From NCBI RefSeq assembly GCF_023898315.1, contig NC_064622.1, positions 167,916,178-167,980,177 of the forward strand: DNA of 64,000 nt, read 5' to 3'. The stretch comes from Schistocerca nitens (Eukaryota; Arthropoda; Insecta; Orthoptera; Acrididae). The position numbers and the translations under genes were made by a program. The notes under the pieces were generated by a model. The model was not told the origin of the DNA, made no database searches, and saw nothing but the letters and a program-made list of their open reading frames with translations. Positions 30,231 to 42,834 of this stretch are shown here, in pieces; position 1 is the first letter of the stretch, and every line of letters begins with the position of its first letter.

Positions 30231-33200
30231 GTCACGGCATGCTGACTGATAGGAGCCGGTGTTTCGATAAATGTGGAGTTCGGAACGATATTCACTTGTT
30301 TCCGGTCGCTACCAACCTTAGTTTCCAATAATGTAGTATGCTAAATTGTTGTAGACATATTGCTTCCGGGTCAATTTCACCGTGCAGAGTCGTGAGTTTC
30401 GAAGCGACTTCTATTTATTTTGAAAATAAGTGATGAGTTTGATGCTGCTTCATCGTGGGTGACATCTTCAACCACTTTCCGCTCCCGTTCGTGGAAAGAA
30501 AGCTCTGATTTGGAGCTAGCTCGCAATATGGTGCTAAATGTTGTAAAATGCTGCGACATTGAAAAGCAGCAGAAAAAGCTGCTACATGCACTTTCTCATT
30601 CTAGAAAGCGAGGTGCTGCCTACACAGAAAAAATTGCGGCCTGGCTAAAGAGGATCATGAAGTTTAGTAATACGTATAATGGCTAATTTATATAGTAACT
30701 GCTACGTATATTGTAGCAAAAAATAGCTTCATTGAAGTTATCATCAAATTTAAACCATTTCAGATTCAAATAATATAACATTTCTGTGATCTATAACTCG
30801 GTGTATGAAGGTTTGCTTTTGTTTACGATTACGAAGACGCGTCGAACACATTGTCGTCTGCTAACTATGATTGGCTGCGCCGGAACAGCTGTCGGTACCG
30901 ACTAAGGCCATTCTGCTTATATCGAAACAGCGACTCCTATAGTCGTCGCGTTTTAGCTCTTTAAAAAGTCAACTAGTATGCTCAGAGAGACAGAACACAG
31001 GTCATTTTTCTAGTAACAGCAGAACAACTGAACACAAATAAATTTGTCTCTGGATGAGCTCCGCCTGGAGCAAACAAAATTTCTTTCCCTTCTTTTTACC
31101 CACACATGTTTAGCTGAATTTACGACACCATCAGTGGGCTTTTTATCTTCTTGCTGCTAAACAACAGGAAAATACTCTTCTCTATTTGAATATAAATAAA
31201 TTTGAGTTTTTAAGAAAATAGTCGCAAATTTGAAAAAGGACATTTTTTTGTTCATACTTTGTTGCCTGGCTCTTTTCACACTATTTCTCTTCCATACAGA
31301 AACTCAATGCAGGAAGTTATTTGCGTCGAAAGTTTACGACTGAGAATGTTATGGTTAACAGTACTTTATTCTGTGTGGAAGAGCTCTGTGCTTAGTTTTT
31401 GTTCCATTTTTGTGCCAGTCATTTGCGCAGTGAGTAACTGCTCATTGGTTGTTTTTCAAAATCTGCGCAAAGCACGAACTTAACTTCTAAGTACATCGTG
31501 ATTCAAAAATTTCAGTGCTGTGAACTATTTGGAAACTAGGAAATCGTGAACAATAATATTCATATTTCACTGCTTGAGAAAAATATCCTGCGATAGTTCA
31601 CTTTCTACACGAAACTCAAAGTTTCGCCACAGTTTTTTTTTAAAAAAAAGGTCTTTCAACTCGATTCACACATCCACAATAATACGCGATTTCGAATACA
31701 TCCCATAACCGTCTCGGTCATCGAGTGTCGTAAAACAGTTAAATACATATACTCTTATTAGTTAGCTTTCCCGTGGTTCCTTAGAGAACCCCAACTAACT
31801 ACTGATAACAATGTCTTTTAATTTGCACCGATTAAGTTGCATGTAATAAAATAAACATAGCAGCACAAGCTAAAAGTCCTGTAGTGAAAAGTTCACTAAT
31901 TATGTAATCATTAAAAAAAAATTTCCTGCTAACGGACTTTTGGATTTTATGCTCTCTAATAACTATAGAAAAATTTTTAGGTTTTACCAGTGATAATTCT
32001 CAATTTTGCAAGCAGAAAGTTAAACTTAAGTATTAGAGTTATTTCGGGATGTTTATATTTGCTGATGATCTTGTTGACCTAATTAAGGTTCGTATAAAAT
32101 ATCATTTTTGACAACGTTATATTTACTCCTTTTTAACAGAATACTCTTCCTTGCATGCTTAAAGGCATCGTACCGCATCTACTACGAAAAGGTATGACTG
32201 CTTAACAAGTGAGTGAAAGGAAGGAAGATCAGGATGTAACATTTCGTCGACATCGAGGTCATTAGAGTCTTAGCATTTACTCAGATTGTGTCAAGGAAGT
32301 GGAAGAAAATTGTCCGTCCCTTTCCAACGGAACCATCCCGACAATTGCACGGAGCAATTTAGGAAAATCACGGAGAACCTAAATTCGGATGGCCGGACGC
32401 GGATCTGAACCGTCGCCCTCGCGAACGCGAGTCCACTGCACTATTACACCAACTCGTTCGGTGCGAGTGAAAGGATTGACACAACCGAACTTATTATTCG
32501 ATATATCCTTTTATTTTCTTACTAGTCGCGGTTATATAACGACTGCCTGTAAGTTCCTGCAGCGACTGTAGTTCCAGTATTCTTATTGTTGCAATCGCTA
32601 AGTGAAATTAACACATACAACAGTAATGACACACATGCAGAAGTTCCCCAATAATCATTTCAATGCAAAAAAAGCTCCCTCCTAATTACACTAAGCAGCC
32701 GGAACGGCTCATGCTATAATATGAATGCCTTCAATAACATGAAAACTATTTGATGCAACTACCATCAGACAAATACAGTATTAATGGGATTTCAACGATG
32801 ATGATAATCTGGCCTCAAAAACTGTAGTTCGAGTAAAATAAAGTGAAAACTAGAGTCTCAGAATAACCATTTTAATTCGTCTAAAGCAGAGCCGTATCGA
32901 GGTGATCGTACACCTCTGAAACTGTCAAAATAATATGCGATCGATTGAAGTAAAAACTTTGGCTTCCAGTACTTTAATGCTAAGCGCGTTGTGCTGTGTG
33001 AGAACGCAAGTGCAACTGCTTATATTGTGCGCACAAATGTGCTTCAGCGGATCATCGATTACAAGCGATCTCTTTATTACACTGTATTCTCGTAGTTTTA
33101 GTAACTTCGTCACGGAAGTACCACTGCACCGATTAACAGTGATCCATAACATATAATTTTTTCTGAGGTATTTCGAAAGTTCAGCCTTCAAAAGCCGTGA

Positions 33201-33489
33201 AAGACAATTTATCTGTGATTTGATGAGGGAAAAGTCCGCGGGTAAGGCGCCGTTCCAATGTTCCGCTATGGGGCGTCGCAGTCTGTTCTGTCTTTCCTCC
33301 CTCCCTCCTTCCCGCCCCCCCCCCCCCCAACCCACTGTCAAAAATAACTTGCTGTCACTTCCATTATCAACGTGCCACAGACGCCTAACATTTCAATAAC
33401 AATAACGACAGGATGTAAACAATGTCATTACGTAATGATAGTTACACTATAATATTTTATACAATCTAACGTAAAAAACACACCGAAAT
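30231..33489. other. No gene recognised, apart from one SINE
   Basis: The frames (88 codons at 30420-30686, 138 codons at 32925-33341 minus) show no known family. A SINE-E copy lies at 32222-32470. A C run near 33316-33330 and homopolymer T/A runs near 31635 are the only simple repeats of note. Confidence 0.45.
32222..32470 (-). mobile_element. SINE-E, minus strand
   Basis: On the minus strand: a head with a GTTGGTGTAATAGTGCAG-type A-box region and B box GACGGTTCAGATCC, then CGTCCGGCCATCC and a GGGATGGTTCC body, as in the copies at 18652 and 39419. The 3' part keeps CTAATGACCTCG. Divergence is considerable and no target duplication was seen. Confidence 0.78.
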
Positions 33490-34345
33490 ATTTTAAAGTG
33501 AGAGAACAGAAAACAGAAATCGTCAAGGAATACAAATATCTAGGAGAATGCTTCAGCTGGAAGCCCTCAAGAAAAAGGCAATAGAATCTGTAAGAAAGTT
33601 GAACTGACCTTCCAACTCACCAGAAACACACGTAAAAAAAGTCCCTCTCATGGAATGCAAAAAATAAGACACTATAAAAATTTAATCAAACCGAAAGCCC
33701 TCTACAGAGCCGTCCTGTCTATCACCAACCATGGCCCAGTCTAAAGGCTAGAGATCAAACAAGCGAAGATATTATGAAAAACATAAGGCCCCAAATTTCA
33801 CAAGAACAAACTAATCTACATCAGAAATAAAACCCTCTGTCAAATAACCGACGAAATCTTAGACCAATGAGGAAAAAGGGAATTAATCATTACCGGCTCA
33901 TCCTCAGAATGAGCTCAAATAGTGTATAAAAAAAGTCAAATCAAATTGGTTTAAGAAAATGAAGAAGAATTTAAAAGACTGAAATTTTCACTCTTCAGCA
34001 GAGTGTGTGCCGACACAAGTGAAGCTGTGAGGATGCCTCGCGAGTCGTGCTTGAGCAGCTCAGTTGGTAGAGCACTTGCCCGCGAAAGGCGATGGTCCAG
34101 AGTTCGAGTCTCAGCCCGGCACACAGTTTTAATCTGCCAGGAAGTTTCAATTTAAAAGAACTCCAAATCGTAGAAAACATGCTCACAGATAAAACTGAAA
34201 AAAAAACATAGAGATAAGAAAGAGGGATTCCAATCAAAAATCAGAACTGAACGAACGATCCGAATCCCTGACGCAACAAAAAAGCCAAGATCAGAAAGAA
34301 TGAAACAATTCAGGCCTGAAGGAAAGGCACAGAACATAAGAAATT
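33490..34345 (+). mobile_element. LINE relic, C-terminal reverse-transcriptase part (LINE-E), carrying a SINE
   Basis: The plus strand encodes VKEYKYLGECFSWKPS, ending the palm, then a thumb and C-terminal region (HYKNLIKPKALYRAVLSITNH, ITDEILD, and after the SINE LQIVENMLTDKTE, QSKIRTERTIRI). This is typical of a non-LTR retrotransposon 3' end. The frame is broken in several places. SINE-C at 33979-34148 interrupts it. The 5' part of the LINE is missing. Confidence 0.75.
33979..34148 (+). mobile_element. tRNA-headed SINE, family SINE-C
   Basis: A leader ending CGTGC precedes the tRNA-like module with A box (CAGCTCAGTTGGTAGAGC) and B box (GTTCGAGTCTC), then a tail GCACACAGTTTTAATCTGCC. The flanking target duplication AATTTAAAAGA is exact (33968-33978 and 34149-34159). 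The tRNA-like part sits near the 3' end rather than the 5' end, unlike SINE-A. Confidence 0.9.
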
Positions 34346-34659
34346 GATTAATCTAATGTACTTCAAAGAAGGATGAAACGGAAGAACAATAACAATAATT
34401 TCCTTACATCATTGCATAGTTTGCTGATTCATTAGAATTTCCAAGAAATTGGACGACATTTTTGAGACGCTTAATTTTCGTACTACTTTGTCCTCCGAAT
34501 GTTAGGTGCCAAATTTGAAAATTGATATAGGAACGCATGTAGTAAAATACCCCAATGACCCAGCCCCTTCCCCTTAGATCTTCACTAGGTCCGGGTACTA
34601 GGTTGGTAACCTTATTTGGGGAGTTATTATGAAGTTGTTATACTTTACAGTTTGAGAAA

Positions 34660-36250
34660 TTATTTATTTTACTGTCCATGTTTCACTTCAATACATGGCT
34701 GCGCTCAGGCAAATATCTTAAGAAAAGACATCCTAACATATAAAGCTAGCAAATTTCTCTTCTTCAGAAACGCTTTCCTTGCTATCGCCAGTCTATGTTT
34801 CATATCCTCTCTACGTCAGGCATTATCAGTAATTTTGCTGCCCACACAGCAAAACTCATCTACTACGTTACGTGTCCTAATCTAATTCTCTCCGCATGAA
34901 CTGATTTAATTCATCTACATTCCATTATCATCGTCTTGTAGTTGATGTTCATCTTATATGCTCCGTGCAAGTCGCTGTCCATTCCATTCAGCTGTTCCTT
35001 GCTGTCTCTGATAGAATTGCAATGTCATCGACACACCTCAGAGTTTTTATTTCTCCCTGTAGTTTAATTTCTACTCCAAATCTCTATTTGGTTTCCTTTA
35101 CCGGCTGCTCAGTGTACGGATTGCATAACGTTGTGGTAGGCTAAATCCTGTCTCACTCCCTTCCCAACCACTGCTTCCCTTTCATGCCCTTCGACTCTAA
35201 GAACTGCCGTTTGGTTTAAGTACAAATTCTAATAGCTTTTCGCCCCCTGTATTTTACACCTACTACTTTCAGAATTTCAAGGAGACCAGTTCAGTCAGCA
35301 TTGTCAAAAACTTTCTCTAAGTCTACAAATGCTATAAACTTAAGTTTGCACTTCTTAACCTATCTTGTAAGTTAAGGTATAGGGTCACTATTGCCTTGCG
35401 AGTTCCTACATATCTACGGAATTCACACTGACCTCATCCGAGACCGACTTCTACTAGTTTTTCCATTCTTCTCTAAGGAATTCGTGTTAGCATTTTGCAA
35501 CCATTACTTACTAAAATGGTAGCTCGGTGATATCCACACCTCTTAGCACCTGCTTTGTTTGGAATTTAATTATTACATTCTTCTTGAAGTCTGAGGGTGT
35601 TTCGGCTATCTCATACATCTTGTACGTCAGATGGAAGATGATTGCCTTTCCTAAGGTTGTCATTAGTTCTGACGGAATTTCATCTACATCCGGGGCTTTG
35701 TTTCGACTTAGACCTCTCAACGCTCTGTCAAACTCTTCTCGCAGTGCCATCTCTACCATCTCTTCTTCACGCACGTCCTCTTCCATTCTACAATACTGCC
35801 TTCAAGTTCGTCACCCTTGTATAGACCCTCTATATACTCCTTCCACCTTTCAGCTTTCTCTTCTTTGCTTAGGACTTATTTTCTATCTGAGCTCTTGATA
35901 TTCATCCAATTGCTCCTCTTTCCCTCAAAGGCCTCCTTAATTTTTCCTAAAGCAGGTATCTCTCATTCCTCTTGTGAAATATGCTTCAAACTCCCTACAT
36001 TTGTTCTCTAGCCTGCTTAGCCACGTCACACTTCCTGTCACTCTCATTTTTTATGCGTTTGTGTTCTCTTTCATCTGCTTCATTTGCTTCATTGTTATAT
36101 TTTTCTCTCTTCATGAATTAAATTCATTATCTCCTGTGATATTCAAGGATTTCTACTATGCCTTGTCTTTTTACCTATTTGATCCTCTTCTGTCTTCACT
36201 ATTTCATCTCTCAAAGTTACCCGTTCATCTTCTAATGTATACCTTATGAT
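34660..36250 (-). mobile_element. LINE-A copy 3, old and decayed
   Basis: It is the same family as 27085-28595 but much more diverged. Minus-strand pieces include MEEDVREEEMVEMALREEFD, GLSRNKAPDVDEIPSELM and DFKKNVIIKF at 35786-35550. It extends about 600 bp further 5' than copies 1 and 2 (to about 36250), into the linker before the reverse transcriptase. The 3' end is missing beyond about 34660, and many small deletions are visible. Confidence 0.85.
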
Positions 36251-38989
36251 GGTACAGCCTCCCCCTGGATTCATATGAAGTATCTGATACCACCTTTTTT
36301 TATGCATCCGGGTGGTTTTCGGACGATTCAGTGCTTCCTGGAGATTTTTGTGTGTTTTGGACACATTATTCAGTTCAATTTGCCAAAATATGTTTTTTTT
36401 TCATTCTGGAAGGACGTATATTATCGTAATTGTCTATGGATTGTTCTCATTAACAAAATTATGTATAGGTTCCAAATCAAAAACCTAGCTGAGAAGTAAA
36501 AGAAAGAGATATTTAGTAACAAATGTTACGAGGCTGTGGAAATGCTGGTATAAGTGGCTGGCGCCTCTAATTGATTGGTGGGTTGGCACAGAGAACCTCA
36601 TTATCTAGAGAAACGGCTTAAAAATTATTACAAGTGATGTATTTTCATTTGTTATCTATTTTTATGTCCTCCTCTGTAATTAATATCATTTGTAATTACA
36701 TTTCTAATTAACTCTCCAATTATTTACATCACACAACTTTACGATTTTCGGAATTTGAGGCCTTATTTCTAACTTTCTCGTATGCAGTTGGATAAAGCAC
36801 GAAATTTGTACTGTCATTGAATGCTAGTAACCAAATCCAAACTGTAATTAATTACGTAACTAAAAATAAAACAAGAGACATTGTTGTAATTAAAGTTCAG
36901 ATCGATTTTCATATTTAAAACTAGTAATGATACTTTAAAAATTTATGTAATGCGATATTGTATTCTATACCTTATTTGGCTGTAACATTAGTTTCTTTAC
37001 GTTCTGTAAATTTTAATTGTAACATCAGAATTGTACAAAATTAATAATGGGTTATTTTGAAATTTATTGCTAAAATTATATATAAAGCGATGCAGCGAGG
37101 CTGCAAGTTAGTTGTTGAGGTGTTGTTTTGTCAGTCAGTCAAAGAGATCTGTGAAGTATGTCAGTAAGTGTTTTGTTAAGGTGACGAGTATGCAGTTCAG
37201 TTGTCAATAAATTTTGTGATGCTGGAAACTGTTATATTCTTTCATCAAATGAACTCCAGGCCAAGTTAAGTTAATTTAAGTAACGTTCAAGAATATAGCA
37301 TCGTTATAACCTTTCACCTGTTCTAGTCAATCGTTACCTAGCTTCCTCTGAAACTATTAACAACGTCTGGTTCTTTCAACTTATCCAAGCCCCATTTTCT
37401 TAATTTCCTACCTGTTTGCAATTTCTTCAATTTTAATCTACAGCTCATAACCAGTAATTGTTGTCAGAGTCCACATCTGCTCCTGGAAGTGTCTTACAAT
37501 TCAAAACCTAGTTCCAAATGTCTATCTTACCATAACATAATCAATCTGAAACTTGCTGGTGTCTCTAGGAATCTTCTACATATACATCTTCTTTCATGAT
37601 TCTTAAACTAAGTGTTAGCGATGATTAAATTATGGTCTTTTAATTGCTTTATTTTCGATAAATTTATCTTATCCTGGGCCACAGTTAAACTAACTGCAAT
37701 TACCCTTCACAAAACTTATTCTGATACGATTAGCATCTCTCGATTACACATTAAGATTAGAAAGGAGAACAATGATGAGGCCATTGTATTAATAATTATC
37801 TCAGGATCACTTTCCCGGGTGTCAGTTATTACATCGAGACCAATAAAACTTTCACAGGCGGACGTGTGCATGAGTAATTCAATGTATTTCGTTGCTGTGT
37901 GGTGTATGACAAATTTCGGTACTACAGCGCTGTGACAGATAATCCATTGACGGAAGTGAACGTGTGGCTTAAAATCCGTTGGTCCTAGTGATTGCACACA
38001 TTCTGTATGATAGGCATGTAACACCTGTCCCATCGTTACTATCTACACTACATCCTTTGAAGTGTGCGTTTCACAGGCAAGTTGACGGGTGCTTATTGCC
38101 GGGCCACACGATACAACAGGATCTCCTCAAAATCTGATGTATGGACATGTCTTTGGCAGGAGCTTTGGCTGGCTCTTTGTGGCGTGAACGAATCAAATGG
38201 TTCAAATGGCTCTAAGCACTATGGGACTTAGTGAACGAATCCGTCTGTCTTAAGCTGGTATCCATAGAGATAAACTTCTTCGAATTAGGATGACGCCTCT
38301 CTACATCCGTGCTGATTAACGGGTGCTACATCCGGCCACACTGTACACTGATGCATGCCCGCCAACTATTGTGACCACCAACGTTCTATCCTTGACTACG
38401 TGTAATGCACTGTACACAGTAACACACCTCACCATGGACACATCACAAGCTATCTGATGCAATGGACAACTGACACCAGGTATAGTGGTATGCATATGAC
38501 ACAGGTTAATGCGCCAGTGCGAGGCATGCTGTCGTCACATGACAAACGTGCTATGAGCTACGTTGTGAACAGTATGTCTGTCTGGTTGTTAGGGATGCAT
38601 GCTGATCATCACCTGCCATCTGTTCTAATGTACAGCACACACCTTGGATCTTTGCGACAGTGTGGCAGCACAGCATGCGCCATTGCAACAAATGCATTGA
38701 GATTGGTGGAACAATTACTGTGTGCTACGTTGTCGTTTGTGGTGTACGTTGTGTACGTCCATAACACAATAAATATGTGTTCCTGACCATTGGTTCCCTA
38801 TCTCAGTGTGAGCGATTGTGGAGTCACTATCACCTATTTCAATCTGATCCAAAGGGTGTGAGATAGCCTATATAGCCACGTCGCATACCTTAAGAAATGT
38901 GTTTGTTGCAGCTACGACGTCTAGAGTGCCACGGACCGTCAACATTGTTACAGCTTTCCCTGATGAGGCAGCAGATTGAGACGCGACCA
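36251..38989. other. No gene recognised
   Basis: AT-rich to 37900, then more mixed sequence. Frames up to 109 codons (38457-38786) have no recognised domain. A 36-bp SINE stub lies at 38195-38230. Confidence 0.45.
38195..38230 (-). mobile_element. 36-bp SINE-A stub with a complete target duplication
   Basis: Only the 3' terminal block of SINE-A is present (minus strand, AAATGGTTCAAATGGCTC…GGGACTTA). An exact 11-bp duplication GTGAACGAATC flanks it (38184-38194 and 38231-38241). It is an extreme 5'-truncated insertion rather than an eroded full copy. Confidence 0.92.
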
Positions 38990-40002
38990 CAACACTGGAC
39001 GCAGGGAGTCCGTCTCTGCGTATGTCATTATGTTGGGTGCCTCCATTGGTGAGTCCCTGAGGAGAATGAACGTTGCCCGACTGCATTCATCATCGTCATA
39101 CGGAACCAGCATCTAATGTGATGGGATTAGATGCCATCGAGTACACAACACGATCACCTCTGATTCTCATAGCTGGTAATTTGGACACAGTCGTTCCGTT
39201 TCTGGCTTGTTAAGGCCGGTGGTTGTGGCATATCTTCGAGGTCTCTGTGATGCTATCTTACAACAAGGTAACGCAAAACCGCCATGTTGGGCGTGCTATC
39301 CTGAACTTCTTCGACATAGAAGGTGCTCGACTGTTGCCCCAGTGGGCAGGCTTCAGATCTCTTACACACTGAAAATGGGTTGCCGATAGACTGGCACTCA
39401 AGCACCTACTAACCACTACCGAGTGAGGTGGCGCAGTGGTTAGCACACTGGACTCGCTTTCGGGAGGACGACGGTTCAAACCCGCGTCCGGCCATCCTGA
39501 TTAAGGTTTCCTGTGATATCCCTAAATCGAAACAGCCAAATGCCGGTATGGCTCCTTTGAAAGGGCACGGCCGATCTCCTTCCCCATCCTTCCCTATTAC
39601 GAACACGTGCACTGTCGCTAATGACCACGTTGTCGACGGGACGTTAAACACCAATCCTCCGCCTCCTCCTCATCCTTCTCCTCCCTCAAATCAACCAACC
39701 AACCAACTAACCATTACGAGTGATGAACACTGCCACAGAGTTGAAGCAACCTGGAATGACCAACCCGTGCCGGTCTTTGAAGTTCAGTTCGACTCAGTGT
39801 CCAGCCGTGTTGGAGTCACTATTGCTGTCAGAAGTGGTAGCCACGTGCATTAATTTTTGCACCCTGTATACTCCCAAATCGCCTACAAATTCAATCGTGT
39901 GTTCTTCCTACTATACAGTTTAAGCACAATAAGTAAAATTTTGTTGTTTGATTTTGTTGTTTGCTATGCTTTATGGTGTTGCAATTATAGTTGCAAGCAG
40001 TG
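38990..40002 (+). mobile_element. Tc1-A-like element, 5'-truncated, carrying a SINE
   Basis: Plus-strand transposase pieces are recognisable in order: CIHHRHTEPAS, DAIEYTTRSPLILIAGNLDT, LRPVVVAYLRGLCDAI, NAKPPC in place of DNARPH, then HVGRAILNFFDIEGARLLPQ, WVADRLA, and after the SINE RVEATWNDQPVPVFEVQFD. The right terminal repeat ends at 40002 (GTGTTGCAATT…GCAGTG), a diverged version of the Tc1-A end, followed by TA. The N-terminal third and left end are missing, and frames are broken. SINE-E occupies 39419-39706. Confidence 0.85.
39419..39706 (+). mobile_element. SINE-E inside a Tc1-A-like element
   Basis: Head CCGAGTGAGGTGGCGCAGTG (A box), B box GGTTCAAACCC, CGTCCGGCCATCC, body with GGGCACGGCC, then CTAATGACCACG…GGGACG and an AACCAACCAACC tail. 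The target duplication is CTAACCAYTA (39409-39418 and 39707-39716, one mismatch). Confidence 0.93.
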
Positions 40003-40004
40003 TA

Positions 40005-41194
40005 CTTTCATCAATTTGTCTGTACTGTAAACTCGGATGAATATAAACAGTGTGGTGAACAGAATTCGAGACTTCCAAAGAAGTTCTCTGCTATCGTGTC
40101 AGAAGACAAGTAGGAATTTCATTCAAAGATTTGTTTGATAGTGAAACAACGTAACACGAAAAATATGAATTTGTTCTGTTTGTGACAAAGGTCGGATGTG
40201 GTGCTGAAATTGCTTTCCTCGAACTTTATGTGTAAGTACCAATCTAAATTGTGTTGTTTTAATTTAAGTACATGGTAACCAAATTTCCAATTCCGTTTCA
40301 TTAACCAAAAGATCAATTTTAAAAGTTCAGTTTCAAAGTATAATTTAATCTGAATTGTGTTTCGGCTAACTGAAAATGTAGGATTGTGTTTTCGGTATTT
40401 GTGGGTTCAATAGAAACAGGAACAGTCAGTGTTTCTTCAGAAGAAGACCAAGAATCTGTCGGAAACGGCGAATCACATGGCACTGTTCTCAACCTAGGAG
40501 ATTATGCTGTGAGTAGAATAGTTGCAAACGTAAGGATGCAAGTAAATTTTGTTATTTAGGAGGTATTTTTCTTTTTCCTTTTCTCCAACACGTTTATTTT
40601 AAGAGGTGAGGAGTAATTTTTTGTAAAGGAGACGTTGTTCTAAAGCTGTTCCTTACTTCTGAGGGTACGACCTCAGTAAACGATGTCAGTGACTTGAACC
40701 AACAAACCAAGTTCATCCATTTAATGTTACACTAACGTAATTAGAGACATAACCATTTTTATTTGGAACACAGAATTAAACATCACAATTCATGCAATAC
40801 AAGTATTTTTAGATTTTGTCCCTTATAAAACTTATTTCGGCCACATAAATTTTGTTTCTTATTCTCCTAAATCCAAAACATATTTTGACATGTCCCTATT
40901 CATCTCAAAGACAAATAAACAGGACAAATAATAGGATTAACACAGCTGTTTCTATTCATCCCCGTCTGTGGGGTGAATAGAAGCACCAAGTTTTTACTTT
41001 TTTCTGCTATAAAAGAGTGAGCTAGGTCTCAAAACTAGTTATACGTTTAAATATTTCTTTTTAAAATTAGCAGTTTCCTCTTTTACATTTGCAAACTGTT
41101 ACTATTTACCCCATTTTCAACTAACTCTTTAAGCTCCCACACGCATCGCCGATGGCGAACGCAGTCTTCATCCAGGAGGTCCGACACCCACAGT
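40005..41194. other. No gene recognised
   Basis: AT-rich, with only short frames and no repeats matched in this window. Confidence 0.5.
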
Positions 41195-41198
41195 GCCT

Positions 41199-41761
41199 TT
41201 GTAAGTAGGCTGTTTAGGTTTTTATATTTGTAACGCCACGTAGCGCTCTGTATGAAAATCACTGGCTATGCTGTGTGCAGTCTGTGGCTAGTTTGCATTG
41301 TTGTCTGCCATTGTAGTGTTGGGCAGCTGGATGTGAACAGCGTGTAGCGTTGCGCAGTTGGAGGTGAGCCGCCAGCAGTGGTGGATGTGGGGAGAAAGAT
41401 GGCGGAGTTTTGAAATTTGTAAGACTAGATGTCATGAACTGCTCTATATATTATGACTATTAAGGTAAATACATTGTTTGTTCTCTATTAAAATCTTTCA
41501 TTTGCTAACTATGCCTATCAGTAGTTAGTGCCTTCTGTAGTTTGAATCTTTTATTTAGCTGGCGGTAGTGCCGCTCGCTGTATTGCAGTAGTTCGAGTAA
41601 CGAAGATTTTTGTGAGGTAAGCGATTTGTGATAGGTATAGGTTAATGTTAGTCAGGGCCATTATTTTGTAGGGATTTTTGAAAATCAGATTGCGTTGCAC
41701 TAAAAATATTGTGTGTCAGTTTAAGCACAGTCATGTATAATTTTTCAAAGGGGACGTTTCA
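41199..41761. mobile_element. Solo LTR (fossil)
   Basis: A 563-bp segment begins TGTAAGTAGGCTGTTTAGG and ends GGGGACGTTTCA, giving TG…CA ends. It is flanked by the 4-bp duplication CCTT (41195-41198 and 41762-41765). No internal coding region accompanies it, which fits recombination between two LTRs. I recognise the sequence type from grasshopper genomes but cannot name the family from the LTR alone. It appears moderately old. Confidence 0.8.
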
Positions 41762-41765
41762 CCTT

Positions 41766-42288
41766 GTACGAGCACGTTATGGTCTGGCACACCTCCCTAC
41801 TTGGATATTAAAAGGATAAGCCAATGTAATGAGTGACCTGCTGTCGCGGTAACATGTGTGCTCGTACGAAGCGGCCGTTGGACATTTGTGTTTGCGTGGC
41901 AAAATTTTCATTGCGTGTTGGGCACGTCTGCTGTCAACGGTTGGTCACAGATATGTTAATAACGTTTACCCTTCGTGCATTCAGTTATCCTCAAATTTCC
42001 ATCAGCTCATCAGTCGAGGTTTTTTCGAGTGACCGTGACTGACAGGAGAAAGGTTAGCAATAGAATCGTTGATACTGACCTAGAACGTCCACCGGGAGGA
42101 TACGCGGAGACTATTCTCCGCGTTATGCAAATCTGACCACAATATCGTACTACTGCAGCAATTAACATGTTACGTGCTAGAATTTATATACACTGTATTT
42201 TTAACCAACAAGTCGCGAGCTCTGATTCCAGCAAATGCAGTAAACCATGACGACAATAACACCTCAAGATACGCGAGGTATTAGAAAA
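41766..42288. other. No gene recognised
   Basis: Single-copy-looking sequence between the solo LTR and the large nested block. The 69-codon frame at 41833-42042 has no recognised domain. Confidence 0.5.
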
Positions 42289-42611
42289 TACACTGCTCAG
42301 AAGAATTAGGGGAACATGACTTTGGGCGTCTGCCAAACACTGTTAGGAAATAATTGATGACAGAGTATGTTACCAAATTATAATCTTTCCTTCCACAAAT
42401 TAAGTACACATCATCACATCTTGTTCATTTACATAACAAGAACTGAAATGTCCGACAGGTGTCAGAAACAACGTGGAAAGAGTGATTCGTTCCTTCATCC
42501 TGGGTGTTTTGCACTGGACTTTGAGAGTTTCAATAACGTAAATGCTCTCCTTGAGCGTTTTTCAGCGCTTGACACACATGTAGCATGCTGCATATAAGTC
42601 TATGGAGGTAA

Positions 42612-42834
42612 ATGGAAATGCCATGTGGCTAGGGCCTCCCGTCGGGTAGACCGTTCGCCTGGTGCAAGTCTTTCGAGTTGACGCCACTTCGGCGACTTAC
42701 TTGTCGATGGGGATGATGATGATAAGGACAACACAACACCCAGTCCCTGAGCGTATAAAATCTCCGACCCAGCCGGGAATCGATCCCGGGCCGTTAGGTA
42801 TGGCGTTCCGTCGCTCTGACCTCAGTTACCAGGA
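42612..42834 (-). mobile_element. SINE-B inside Tc1-C
   Basis: On the minus strand, a tRNA-like head (GGTAACTGAGGTCAGAGCG region, B box GGGATCGATTCCC) is followed by GGCTGGGTCGGAGATTTTAT, CATCATCATCCCCATCG and the GGCATTTCC end. It interrupts the 3' part of the Tc1-C transposase. The exact edges and target duplication were not resolved. Confidence 0.85.

Noticed and set aside
17555-30320. Shared ~20-bp string around GGTAGCGACCGGAAAC in inverse orientation at 17555 and 30300
   Set aside because: Too short and isolated to define a repeat; the flanks do not align by eye.
31115-31150. Another hammerhead-like motif
   Set aside because: A CTGATGG-type box is present on the minus strand, but GAAA is missing at the required distance.
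35527-35898. Plus-strand frames over the LINE-A copies (also 19134-19607 and 27286-27664)
   Set aside because: They are antisense shadows of the minus-strand reverse transcriptase.
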